Shown here: positions 1 through 6,856 of the stretch, piece by piece
Layout: each line of letters starts with the position of its first letter
Numbering within the stretch: the first letter of the stretch is position 1
Assembly (NCBI GenBank): GCA_036005125.1
Contig: DASYQV010000108.1
Span: 1-20,163 of the forward strand
Direction: 5' to 3'
Length of the DNA: 20,163 bases
Origin: DASYQV01 sp036005125
Lineage (GTDB): Bacteria > Acidobacteriota > Vicinamibacteria > Vicinamibacterales > UBA2999
Position numbers and translations under genes: made by a program
The notes under the pieces: generated by a model
What the model was told of the DNA's origin: nothing
The model's input: only the letters and a program-made list of their open reading frames with translations
The model's database searches: none

Positions 1-300
1 GCGCATGCGCCCGAGCTCGTTCTCCTCCATCTCCTTCGCGTGCTCCTTGTTGTCGACGACCAGGCGCATGGTCACACGCAGGAAGCGCGTGCCGCCGGGA
101 TCCGACAGGTTGACGACGAACGGGTCGAAGGCCACGATGCCAGGGTCCGGCGGAGGTGGTGCCGCCGCCACGACGTCGCGGTGCGTGAGAATCCAGTACG
201 CCCCGGCGCCGCCGCCGGCGAACAGCAGCACGACGAGGACGAGCAGGATGAGAACGAGCTTCGAGTGCCCCTGAGGCTTTGCGGATGCTTCTTGTGACAT
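1..300 (-). CDS. fliL: FliL, flagellar basal body-associated protein (C-terminus cut by window edge)
   Basis: FliL is a single-pass inner-membrane protein that surrounds the stator units at the flagellar motor and supports torque. The first 100 codons are visible and the frame runs off the window at position 1. The protein starts MSQEASAKPQGHSK, followed by a membrane segment at about residues 15-37, a Pro-rich linker (about 47-54), then the start of the periplasmic domain with the FliL-like stretch FVVNLSDPGG and RFLRVTMRLVV. The ATG at 300-298 is chosen because the membrane segment follows at the usual distance; there is no good Shine-Dalgarno sequence, and the bases just before it lie in a predicted stem. 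It has its own sigma-54 promoter and a leader of roughly 170 nt, so it probably begins a second flagellar transcription unit (fliM, fliN and so on would be expected beyond the window; not seen). Confidence 0.88.
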   Translation of the reverse strand, partial: MSQEASAKPQGHSKLVLILLVLVVLLFAGGGAGAYWILTHRDVVAAAPPPPDPGIVAFDPFVVNLSDPGGTRFLRVTMRLVVDNKEHAKEMEENELGRMR

Positions 301-471
301 TGGACCGCTATGCGGCTTGCAACGTGAATCTTTAATAGTTGCGCCTGGATCCGCCTAGCGGTCCTAGGCGCGCGAAGCGCGCCAAAACGACACTGGCAAC
401 CAGTTGCCGGCTCCGCTGGGATATCTGGCGGAGCCCGTGACTGGTTTGAGCGCGCACCGCACACGGGTGCA
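299..471 (-). ncRNA. Structured 5' leader of fliL transcript (candidate conserved leader RNA, copy A)
   Basis: This is the stretch between the inferred sigma-54 start (about 471) and the fliL ATG. On the minus strand it forms a perfect 8-bp hairpin (arms 428-435 and 409-416, 11-nt loop). That hairpin is enclosed by a possible 7-bp stem (440-446 with 398-404). A second GC hairpin lies at 367-383. A long stem pairs 356-364 with 302-310, directly before the start codon, and extends by GCGG/CCGC past one mismatch. Two blocks (about 428-455 and 299-317) recur in the leader of flgB (about 11110-11138 and 11064-11082). I do not recognise a known riboswitch class here. Covariation has not been tested. 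Confidence 0.5.
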
Positions 472-481
472 CCTGACGTTC

Positions 482-497
482 AGCAAGGCAAATGCCC
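482..497 (-). promoter_or_regulatory. Sigma-54 (-24/-12) promoter for fliL unit
   Basis: The minus-strand sequence GGGCATTTGCCTTGCT matches the RpoN consensus TGGCACGNNNNTTGCW: the -24 GG and -12 GC are correctly spaced, and TTGCT is intact at -12. An almost identical element (GGGCATTCCTCTTGCC) stands upstream of flgB. The start of transcription should be near 471. The activator dyad at 559-574 lies upstream at a distance usual for enhancer-binding proteins. Confidence 0.75.
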
Positions 498-558
498 GCA
501 ACTGCCGGCGAATACCGGCGAAAATCGGCGGGAATTCGAAGAGAAACGCGCGTGGACG

Positions 559-574
559 GGTCGGCGCGCCGACA
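559..574. promoter_or_regulatory. Candidate activator-binding dyad upstream of fliL sigma-54 promoter
   Basis: The sequence GGTCGGCGCGCCGACA is a dyad, GTCGG-N4-CCGAC. It is centred about 95 bp upstream of the inferred start. The same dyad with a different N4 occurs at 11226-11241 upstream of the flgB promoter, and related copies lie beside the NtrC-type activator gene (12044-12059 and 11978-11993). Likely ligand: the Fis-type helix-turn-helix of that activator (inference). Confidence 0.6.
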
Positions 575-600
575 GCCTGCCGGCCGGCCGGCCGGCAGGC
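575..600. repeat. 26-bp perfect GC palindrome
   Basis: GCCTGC, then four tandem CCGG/GGCC units, then GCAGGC read identically on both strands. It directly abuts the activator dyad on one side and the heptamer array on the other. It may be a boundary of the repeat element; there is no T-run to support an intrinsic terminator for fliK. Confidence 0.5.
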
Positions 601-854
601 AAGGTCAAAGGTCAAAGGTCAAAGGTGAGGTCAAGGGGCTTAGGTGAAGGTCAAAGGTCGAGGTCAAAGGACGAGGTCAACGGGCAAGGTCTCGAGGTCC
701 GGACCTGCCCCTAGACCTAGCGTCTAGACCCAGAACCTAGACGTAGACGTAAACGTAGACCTAGACGTAGACCTAGACGTAGAGACCTAGACCTAGAACC
801 TAGAACCTAGACTTTTGACCTTACCTTTGCCCTTTGACCTTTGCCCTTTGACCT
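601..854. repeat. Heptamer array (GTCAAAG family) with hexamer core
   Basis: The left part (601 to about 700) consists of tandem units of the GGTCAAA type, several exactly 7 bp apart. The centre (about 710-810) is a hexamer array of CTAGAC/GTAGAC units. The right part (about 811-854) is the reverse complement of the left, with CTTTGAC and CTTTGCC units. It fills the gap between the fliK stop and the fliL promoter region. A second member of this family lies at 16265-16552. I see no gene in it. Confidence 0.85.
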
Positions 855-857
855 ACG

Positions 858-2468
858 TTAAACAGTGATCTCGAACCGCGGTGTGTCGGCGTTCGCGGTG
901 CGTCTTCGCCGTTGCTGCTGCCGCGACGGCTGATCCTCGCGCGACTGGCGTTCTTCGGGATCGCGCTGCACGACGAACCGGTCGAGGTGCAGACCCTGTT
1001 CCGAGAGGCTCTGACGCAGCGAGGCCTGGTTCGTTTCGAGCCACTGCCGGACCGCCGCGGCTTCGGCGCTGACGGTCGCCGCCACCGTGCCGTTTTCGAC
1101 ACGGAGCGAGATCGAGACCTCACCGAGATGTTCCGGCCTCAGCCGCAGGACCGCGTCGCCGATGCCGTCGCGGAACTGGACCCGCATCGTCTGGACGAAC
1201 TGCTGAAGCATATCGGCATCGTGCAGCCGCGCTCCTGGCGCGGCAGCTGCCTCGGCGTGAAGCGACGACATCCCGGCAGTGACGGCCGCAGCCGCCTGCG
1301 GGATCACAAAAACCGGCGTTGACGTTCCGGCTACGCGGACCGGCTCCGGCAGAGCAGCCCCGTGATCATGCGAGCTGGACGAGAACGCGGACGATCCGTC
1401 CTGTCTGGTCCCTGCAGCTGTGTCGAGCGGCTGGACCGTTGGAACGGTCCCGGCCGCCTCAATCGATAGCCCACCACTCCGCTCGATGACCTTCGCGAGC
1501 CTCGCTGCCGCATGCTCGAGCCGCGCGGTCGCAGCTGGGGATGGTTTCACAACCTCGGCTGCGGCTACATTCGTTGGCAGAGCGGTAGAGGTGTTCCCCT
1601 GCACTGCCGTTGCCGCACGCTGCTGAGCCGCGAGCGTCTCCGCACCGCGTACGTCCAACTCGAGCTTGGACGCCGTTGACTTCGGCGGTGCCGGCGCGGT
1701 GGCCACCTGACCCGCAAGTCCCTTGACGAGTTGAGTCTGAGCTGTTTCTTTCGTCGCCTCGGCTTTGGGAGCCTCAGCGGGGACCTCGGGCGCTGTGTGG
1801 GCAACCAAGGCATCAACGGTTGCACCCAGGTCCGGCTGGACGACCGGTGCGTCATCAGCCTTGGATTCCGCCTGCGTTGCCGCCGATGTCCGCGCATTCG
1901 AATCGAGCGACGCCGCCATCGTCCAGGTGCGCGCGAAGGGCTGGGTGACGCCCTTCAACGAACCGGAGCCAACGCGCGAGGCGTCTTGCCGGGTCTCCGT
2001 GACACCATCGTTCGACGGGGTTCGCGGGAGGCGCGACGCCGGCTGCGCCAGCAGCCAGTCGATGTTCAGCACGCCTTCGAGCGGAATCTCACCTGATTCC
2101 GCGTCGTCATCGTCATCGGATTTCTTGTCAGCGTCGACGGTGGCTTCGTTGCGATCGGCGCCCGATGCGCTTTTGCACGCAGCAGCCGAACCAAGCAGCC
2201 TCAACTCCTTCAAGGCCAGCGGGTCGGTTACCGCGTACTGGGCCCCATTCGCATCGGGACTTGCCGCGTCGACGACGTGCGGATCGATCGGCGCATCGGC
2301 ATCTGGATCGATATCGCTCGCCTCGCCCTTGCCGCCGGCCGCGGCATTGTCCACGAGCGACGCGAACGTGCCGTGCGCCGGTGCCGCCTCGGATGGCGCG
2401 GCGGAGGAAGCGACGCCCGGCCGTGCGGAGGGCCCGGGCGCCGACACCATGTTCAAATCGGACATCAT
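858..2468 (-). CDS. fliK: FliK, flagellar hook-length control protein
   Basis: FliK is secreted through the flagellar export gate, measures the hook and switches export from hook to filament substrates. The 536-residue product has the family layout: a long low-complexity Ala/Pro/Ser/Asp-rich N-terminal and middle region (ruler-like), then a conserved C-terminal hook domain at about residues 405-505, recognisable from VQFRDGIGDAVLRLRPEHLG and VSAEAAAVRQWLETNQASLR. The last about 30 residues are Gln/Arg-rich. Two consecutive ATG codons (2468 and 2465) could start it; neither has a strong ribosome site. It begins 23 bp after the flgE stop, so it is the last gene of the flgB operon before the repeat array. 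Confidence 0.85.
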   Translation of the reverse strand: MMSDLNMVSAPGPSARPGVASSAAPSEAAPAHGTFASLVDNAAAGGKGEASDIDPDADAPIDPHVVDAASPDANGAQYAVTDPLALKELRLLGSAAACKSASGADRNEATVDADKKSDDDDDAESGEIPLEGVLNIDWLLAQPASRLPRTPSNDGVTETRQDASRVGSGSLKGVTQPFARTWTMAASLDSNARTSAATQAESKADDAPVVQPDLGATVDALVAHTAPEVPAEAPKAEATKETAQTQLVKGLAGQVATAPAPPKSTASKLELDVRGAETLAAQQRAATAVQGNTSTALPTNVAAAEVVKPSPAATARLEHAAARLAKVIERSGGLSIEAAGTVPTVQPLDTAAGTRQDGSSAFSSSSHDHGAALPEPVRVAGTSTPVFVIPQAAAAVTAGMSSLHAEAAAAPGARLHDADMLQQFVQTMRVQFRDGIGDAVLRLRPEHLGEVSISLRVENGTVAATVSAEAAAVRQWLETNQASLRQSLSEQGLHLDRFVVQRDPEERQSREDQPSRQQQRRRRTANADTPRFEITV

Positions 2469-2491
2469 TGAGTGAACCGTTTAACTGAGAA

Positions 2492-3760
2492 TTACCGCTT
2501 GAGGTTCAGCGTTTCCTGCAGGAGCTCGTCGGAGACGGTAATGGTCTTCGAGTTCGCCTGGTAACCACGCTGCGCGAGGATCATCTGCGTGAATTCCTGC
2601 GCGATGTCGACGTTCGACTGCTCGAGCGCCGAGCCGATCAATGAGCCGCGGCCGCCCGTGCCGGCCGCGCCGACGTTGGCGATGCCGGCCGCCTGACTCT
2701 CACCGTACTTGTTCGAGCCGAGCTTCACCAGGCCCTTCGGGTTGTTGAAGTTCGCGAGCGCGAGCTGCCCGACCGCGATCGTCTGGCCTGCGCCGAACGT
2801 CGCAACAATCTCGCCGGACGCGTTGATGCTGATGCTCTCGATCCTGGCTGCGGCCGAACCGTTCTGGCTCTTCGAGGACGTGGCCGACGTGGACGCGTAA
2901 CCCGTCAGCGACGCCACATTGTTCGCGTCGACGAGGTCCCAGCGCCACTGACTTGTCGTGGCGCCGTTGTTCCACGTCGGGGTGTTGATGATGACGTCAG
3001 CCGGCGCCGCGCCGTTGACGGTCGTCAGGACACCCGAGGCATTGAACACGAGGGTTCCCGTGGCGACGTTGAACGGCGTGCCCGCGACACCGCCCGTGAT
3101 CTCGGCCCCGGGGACGGTGATGTCGTAATCCCATGTTCCGTTCGCCGGCCGCCGCGTATATGTGATCGTCGCCACGTGCGTGGCGCCGAGCGAGTCGTAG
3201 ATCTGCACATCGGTCGTGTAGGTGTCGCCGGTGACGGCGCGGGCGTCGAGGTTGCTCGCGGTGCGGATCTGCGAGGTCGCGGTCGGACTGCGCAGCACCC
3301 CGGGCGGCACGATGAGGTCCGTCATGGTGCCGTCGGTGATGATTCTTCCAGTCGCAGGATTAACGGCGGTGTAACCCTGAACGCGGAAGCCGTCGGGCGT
3401 GACGAGGCCGCCGTCGCTGTCGAGGCTGAAGTTTCCAGCACGCGTGTACGCATTACCGGCGGTGTTCCGGACCACGAAGAACCCGTTGCCCTGGATGGCG
3501 ACGTTGGTGGCTTCACGCGTGTTCTCGATGGCCCCCTGGCTGAACACCGGCGAAATCGACCCGGTGCCGACACCGAGGCCCACCTGCGTCGGATTGGCGC
3601 TCGTGCTGCCGACGTTCTGGCTCACGAGATCGCCGAAGGCCACCGCGCTCGATTTGAACCCGATCGTGTTGATGTTCGATAGATTGTTTCCGATGACGCT
3701 GAGGGCCGTGCCGTTTGCGTTGAGGCCCGAAAGTCCCGCCGAGAATGATCCAACAGCCAT
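2492..3760 (-). CDS. flgE: FlgE, flagellar hook protein
   Basis: FlgE polymerises into the hook, the universal joint between rod and filament. The 422-residue protein starts MAVGSFSAGLSGLNANG and has the N-terminal rod/hook signature NNLSNINTIGFK (about residues 25-36). It then has the FlgE/F/G-type stretch NVAIQGNGFFVV, a variable centre, and the conserved C-terminal coiled region (SNVDIAQEFTQMILAQRGYQ and a final DELLQETLNLKR). The length fits a simple hook protein (E. coli FlgE is about 400). AGGAGA lies three bases before the ATG. It follows flgD in the operon with a heptamer array between, and precedes fliK. Confidence 0.93.
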   Translation of the reverse strand: MAVGSFSAGLSGLNANGTALSVIGNNLSNINTIGFKSSAVAFGDLVSQNVGSTSANPTQVGLGVGTGSISPVFSQGAIENTREATNVAIQGNGFFVVRNTAGNAYTRAGNFSLDSDGGLVTPDGFRVQGYTAVNPATGRIITDGTMTDLIVPPGVLRSPTATSQIRTASNLDARAVTGDTYTTDVQIYDSLGATHVATITYTRRPANGTWDYDITVPGAEITGGVAGTPFNVATGTLVFNASGVLTTVNGAAPADVIINTPTWNNGATTSQWRWDLVDANNVASLTGYASTSATSSKSQNGSAAARIESISINASGEIVATFGAGQTIAVGQLALANFNNPKGLVKLGSNKYGESQAAGIANVGAAGTGGRGSLIGSALEQSNVDIAQEFTQMILAQRGYQANSKTITVSDELLQETLNLKR

Positions 3761-3780
3761 GAGTCTCCTGTCCTTCTATT

Positions 3781-3865
3781 TCTGATTCTTGATTCTTGAT
3801 TCGTGATTCTTGAATCGCTGCCGTGGATCGGCAGAATCAAGAATCCTGAATCACGAATCATGAAT
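3781..3865. repeat. Inverted heptamer array (GATTCGT family), flgE-flgD gap
   Basis: The left arm has consecutive 7-bp units GATTCTT, GATTCTT, GATTCGT, GATTCTT. The right arm has the reverse-complement units (AGAATCA, AGAATCC, TGAATCA, CGAATCA). A short unrelated stem, CTGCCG/CGGCAG, sits in the middle. Other members are at 6085-6190, 10921-11015 and 19451-19524. Confidence 0.88.
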
Positions 3866-3870
3866 GTTCC

Positions 3871-4203
3871 TTAGGACTTGGTCTCAGCGCCCTGCTGAGT
3901 GGTGGTCGTCGTGGTGGTCGATGTGGTCGAGGGGGTCGAGGTCGATGGGGTCTTGACCGCGAGCCCGGCCTTGATGGCTTCGAGCGTTTCCGACATCGTG
4001 GTCAGCTGCTCGAGCGAGCTGAATTGCGCGAGCTGCGCGATGAACTCGCCATTGGCCTGCGGCTGCAGTGGGTCCTGGTGCTGCAGCTGCGTGACAAGAA
4101 GATTGAGAAACGCGTCGCGTCCGAGCTGGTCCTTGCGCTGGACCGTCTGGGTGTTCTGAGTCGACGAGGTGCTCGTGGTACTCGTTGTCTGATCGATAGC
4201 CAT
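3871..4203 (-). CDS. flgD: FlgD, hook capping protein (short form)
   Basis: FlgD caps the growing hook and is needed for FlgE assembly. The 110-residue product has the conserved N-terminal FlgD region (DQLGRDAFLNLLVTQLQHQD, then PLQPQANGEFIAQLAQFSSLEQL). It then ends in a Thr/Ser-rich tail instead of the Ig-like/Tudor-like domains of E. coli FlgD (about 230 residues). Short FlgD proteins exist in other phyla, so this is probably functional. I chose the ATG at 4203 (MAIDQTTS) over an upstream GTG at 4224 because GGAG lies about 9 bases before it. It lies downstream of fliJ and upstream of flgE in the operon. Confidence 0.85.
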   Translation of the reverse strand: MAIDQTTSTTSTSSTQNTQTVQRKDQLGRDAFLNLLVTQLQHQDPLQPQANGEFIAQLAQFSSLEQLTTMSETLEAIKAGLAVKTPSTSTPSTTSTTTTTTTQQGAETKS

Positions 4204-4276
4204 CGAAGAGTTCTCCAGGGGCACCTGTCCGCCGCCAAAGGCGGCCTGTCAAGATGAGGCCCCGTGTGCCGATTTC

Positions 4277-4741
4277 CTATCTGCCCGGATCCGCGGCCCG
4301 CTGCTGCGCGACGAAACGAAGCGTGGCGAGCGTATCGAGCTCTTTCCGCTCTTCGGCGAGCGCCGCGCGCTCCCACGCCGCCGATGCCTTCTGCTTGAAC
4401 CGTTCGAGCGATTCGAGCCGCTGCCTTGCGCGCAGACACGCCGCGCTCGCGGCCGCCACCTCTCGTTCGCATGCGGTGACGACCGCCGCGTGCGACGCGC
4501 GCTCCTGCTCCAGCCGAACAATCCAAAAGCGGTACCACTGCAGCTGAGTTGCAGGACCCGCCGTCGCCTGTGCGTTTGCGCACTGTGTGCGGCCGTTCTC
4601 GAGCGCCTGGTCGCGCTCGACCAGCATGTGTCGCGCGGCGCGCAGATCCGCGTCGGCCCGCGCCAGCACGCGTCTGGCCGCGTCGTACTCGCGCTGCCGG
4701 AGATCGAGCGCCGCCTGCGCTCTAAACCGGAACGGCCGCAC
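4277..4741 (-). CDS. fliJ: FliJ, flagellar export chaperone escort / ATPase stalk
   Basis: FliJ is the small coiled-coil protein that sits in the FliI hexamer like the gamma subunit of F-ATPase, and it recycles export chaperones. The 154-residue product is almost entirely helical and charged (start MRPFRFRAQAALDLRQREYD; heptad-like Ala/Leu/Arg/Glu pattern). It lies directly after fliI, which is the main support, since FliJ sequences are poorly conserved. Translation starts at a GTG with GGGAG five bases upstream; a 33-bp gap separates it from the fliI stop. The tail after about residue 140 is not distinctive. Confidence 0.8.
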   Translation of the reverse strand: MRPFRFRAQAALDLRQREYDAARRVLARADADLRAARHMLVERDQALENGRTQCANAQATAGPATQLQWYRFWIVRLEQERASHAAVVTACEREVAAASAACLRARQRLESLERFKQKASAAWERAALAEERKELDTLATLRFVAQQRAADPGR

Positions 4742-4774
4742 GAGAGCTCCCGAAGTGTGCGCGCGACACGCGTC

Positions 4775-6085
4775 TTACAGCGCCTCCAGCGCCGCCAGCC
4801 CGTCGGTAAACCCACAGAGCATGTCGGAAGACTGACAGAGGAATGTGTCGATCGCGTCGCGCTTGCTGCGTGCCTCGTCGATCCGCGGGTTACTGCCCTG
4901 CACGTACGCGCCGACGCTCACGAGATCCTCGCTGTCGCGAATCGCCGCCATCCACTCGCGCACCTGGCCGGCCTTCCGGCGGTGCTCCACCTCGGTGACG
5001 TCCGGCATCGTCCGGCTGACGCTCTGAAGGACGTCGATCGGCGGATAGTGATGACGCGATGCGAGATCGCGGGAGAGCACGATATGGCCGTCGAGAATCG
5101 ACCGGACGGCGTCGGCAATCGGCTCGTTGTGGTCGTCGCCGTCCACGAGCACCGTGTACATGGCCGTGATGCTGCCGCGGCCGCGAACCGCGCCCGCCCG
5201 CTCGAGCAGCGACGGCAGCAGTGCAAACACCGACGGCGGGTATCCCTTTGTCGTCGGAGGCTCGCCCGCGGCGAGACCGACCTCCCGCTGCGCCATCGCA
5301 AAACGCGTGACCGAGTCCATCAGCAGAAGAACGTTCAGCCCCTGATCGCGGAAGAACTCAGCGATCGACGTGGCCGTGTACGCGGCGCGCATCCGCAGCA
5401 GCGGCGGGTTGTCGGAGGTCGAGACGACAACGACCGATCGCTTCAGGCCTTCCGGTCCGAGATCGTGGTCGATGAAGCCGCGGACCTCGCGGCCACGCTC
5501 ACCAACGAGCGCGAGTACGGTGACGTCGGCCGCGGTCCCGCGTGTCAGCATCCCGAGGAGCGTGCTCTTTCCCACGCCGCTTCCGCCAAAGAGGCCCACA
5601 CGCTGTCCGCGGCCGCAGGTCAGCAGCGCATCGATGGCGCGCACGCCGGTTGCGAGGGGCGCGACAACGGGGTCGCGGGCCATCGGATTGAGCGCCGCCG
5701 GATGAAGAGGATATTTCTGTTCGACGCGCAGCGGCGCGCCGTCGAGCGGCCGTCCGAGCGCATCGATGACGCGGCCCAGCAGACCGTGTCCAACGCCCAC
5801 CGAGACCGCGCCAGACCGCGCAACCACGCGATCGCCCGGCCGGACGCCCGCCGTATCGCCGAGCGGGACCGAGAGCACGATGCCCTCGCGGAACCCGACC
5901 ACCTGCACGGGCAGCGGGGCGGTGCCGGAGCCCCCGACGATCTCGCAGACCTCGCCCACGCTCGCGCGCGGCCCCGCCGATTCGATGAGGAGCCCGACCG
6001 TTCGCACCACGCGACCCGACGGCGGGATGGTGTCGACGTGCTCCACCTTGTCGATGTAGCGGACCAGGGAGAAACCTTCTGTCAT
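4775..6085 (-). CDS. fliI: FliI, flagellum-specific export ATPase
   Basis: FliI is the hexameric ATPase at the cytoplasmic mouth of the flagellar type III export gate. The 436-residue length is normal. Visible are the N-terminal beta-barrel domain (about 20-95), the Walker A loop GGSGVGKS (about 167-174), the conserved GERGREVRGF (about 195-204), the Walker B strand NVLLLMD (about 251-257) followed by SVTRFAMAQREVGLAAGEPP, and the flagellar/type III-specific TTKGYPPSVFALLPSLLERAG. It sits between fliH (its regulator) and fliJ (its stalk). The ATG lies immediately against the heptamer array, whose last units replace any Shine-Dalgarno sequence. Confidence 0.96.
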   Translation of the reverse strand: MTEGFSLVRYIDKVEHVDTIPPSGRVVRTVGLLIESAGPRASVGEVCEIVGGSGTAPLPVQVVGFREGIVLSVPLGDTAGVRPGDRVVARSGAVSVGVGHGLLGRVIDALGRPLDGAPLRVEQKYPLHPAALNPMARDPVVAPLATGVRAIDALLTCGRGQRVGLFGGSGVGKSTLLGMLTRGTAADVTVLALVGERGREVRGFIDHDLGPEGLKRSVVVVSTSDNPPLLRMRAAYTATSIAEFFRDQGLNVLLLMDSVTRFAMAQREVGLAAGEPPTTKGYPPSVFALLPSLLERAGAVRGRGSITAMYTVLVDGDDHNEPIADAVRSILDGHIVLSRDLASRHHYPPIDVLQSVSRTMPDVTEVEHRRKAGQVREWMAAIRDSEDLVSVGAYVQGSNPRIDEARSKRDAIDTFLCQSSDMLCGFTDGLAALEAL

Positions 6086-6190
6086 TTGTGATTGGCGATT
6101 GGTGATGTGTGATTGCTTGGTGAATTGTGATTTGTGATTTTTGAATCCGGCTCGTCGTCAAAATCACCAATCACAAATCACAAATCACAA
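6085..6190. repeat. Inverted heptamer array (GATTTGT variant), fliI-fliH gap
   Basis: The plus strand carries tandem TGTGATT/GGCGATT/TGTGATT units to about 6148. After a short centre come the inverted units ATCACCA, ATCACAA, ATCACAA, ATCACAA to 6190. The array overlaps the fliH stop codon (6185-6187) and abuts the fliI start codon (6083-6085), so it contributes to both gene ends. Same family as 3781-3865. Confidence 0.88.
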
Positions 6191-6856
6191 GTGAGAGGCC
6201 TCATCCTCGCCCAGCAGCGCCCGGGCGAGCTCCTGGATCTGTCCGTCGACGCCGGCTTCCATCACACCGAAATCCGATTCCACCCGGCAGCCGCCGCGCC
6301 CCACGCGGGCATCGGCCACGACGGTGACGTTGGTGCCGGTGAACTGGGAGGCGCGGGCCGCGGCGGTGGCCTCGAACTCCTCCGGGTGCAGACGAACCGT
6401 GACGCTGGCGCTTTCACCGAGCCGGTCGAGTGCCACGCGCGCCATGGCGATGAGCAGGTCCTGGTCGAGCGAGACCTCACGCCGCACGATGCGGCGGGCC
6501 ACCGCCAGCGCGAGCTGCACCATCTGCCGCTCGGTCTGGTGAATCATCTGGCTGCGCAGCGTCGTCAGCTCCTCGAGCGTCTGCGTGAGGCGACGCAGCA
6601 TCGCCTCGCCCCGTTGATTGGCCACCTCGGCGCCGGCGCGTTCGCCCTGCGCGAATCCCTTGGCGAACGCATCACGCTCGAGGGCGGCCAGGTGGGCCTG
6701 CTGCTGCGCGAGATCGACGGCCGGCACGACCGGCTCCGCCACCGGCGCTGGCTCCGGCACCGGGCTCGCGGACGGATGCACGAACGGCCCGAGCGACGCT
6801 CCCCAGTCGAAGGAGGTGACCGACGGGTTCGCGATGCGTTTCGCCCTAGACGACAT
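6185..6856 (-). CDS. fliH: FliH, negative regulator / stator of the export ATPase
   Basis: FliH binds FliI and anchors the ATPase to the motor C-ring, resembling a fusion of the F-ATPase b and delta subunits. The 223-residue product has a Pro-rich N-terminal region (about 24-47), a long coiled coil (about 48-130) with glycine-spaced repeats such as FAKGFAQGERAGAE, and the conserved C-terminal domain (LALAVARRIVRREVSLDQDL, VTVRLHPEEFE). The start codon lies inside the end of fliG (11-bp overlap), so the two genes are translationally coupled. Its last codons and stop lie in the heptamer array, so the extreme C-terminus could be array-derived. Confidence 0.88.
   Translation of the reverse strand: MSSRAKRIANPSVTSFDWGASLGPFVHPSASPVPEPAPVAEPVVPAVDLAQQQAHLAALERDAFAKGFAQGERAGAEVANQRGEAMLRRLTQTLEELTTLRSQMIHQTERQMVQLALAVARRIVRREVSLDQDLLIAMARVALDRLGESASVTVRLHPEEFEATAAARASQFTGTNVTVVADARVGRGGCRVESDFGVMEAGVDGQIQELARALLGEDEASHL

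Noticed and set aside
428..455. Leader block considered as a c-di-GMP (GEMM) or cobalamin riboswitch.
   Set aside because: The conserved cores of those classes are not present on either strand.
601..854. Heptamer arrays considered as a CRISPR array.
   Set aside because: Units are only 7 bp, contiguous, without spacers of 25-40 bp, and no cas genes are nearby.
4244..4275. TCAA-N15-GCCGATTT on the plus strand, resembling a sigma-28 promoter between flgD and fliJ.
   Set aside because: It points against the operon with no plus-strand gene downstream, and its -35 is weaker than the cheY one; probably chance.
4490..6091. A 533-residue plus-strand open frame across fliJ and fliI.
   Set aside because: Arg/His-rich antisense shadow typical of GC-rich genes; the minus-strand FliI is unmistakable.
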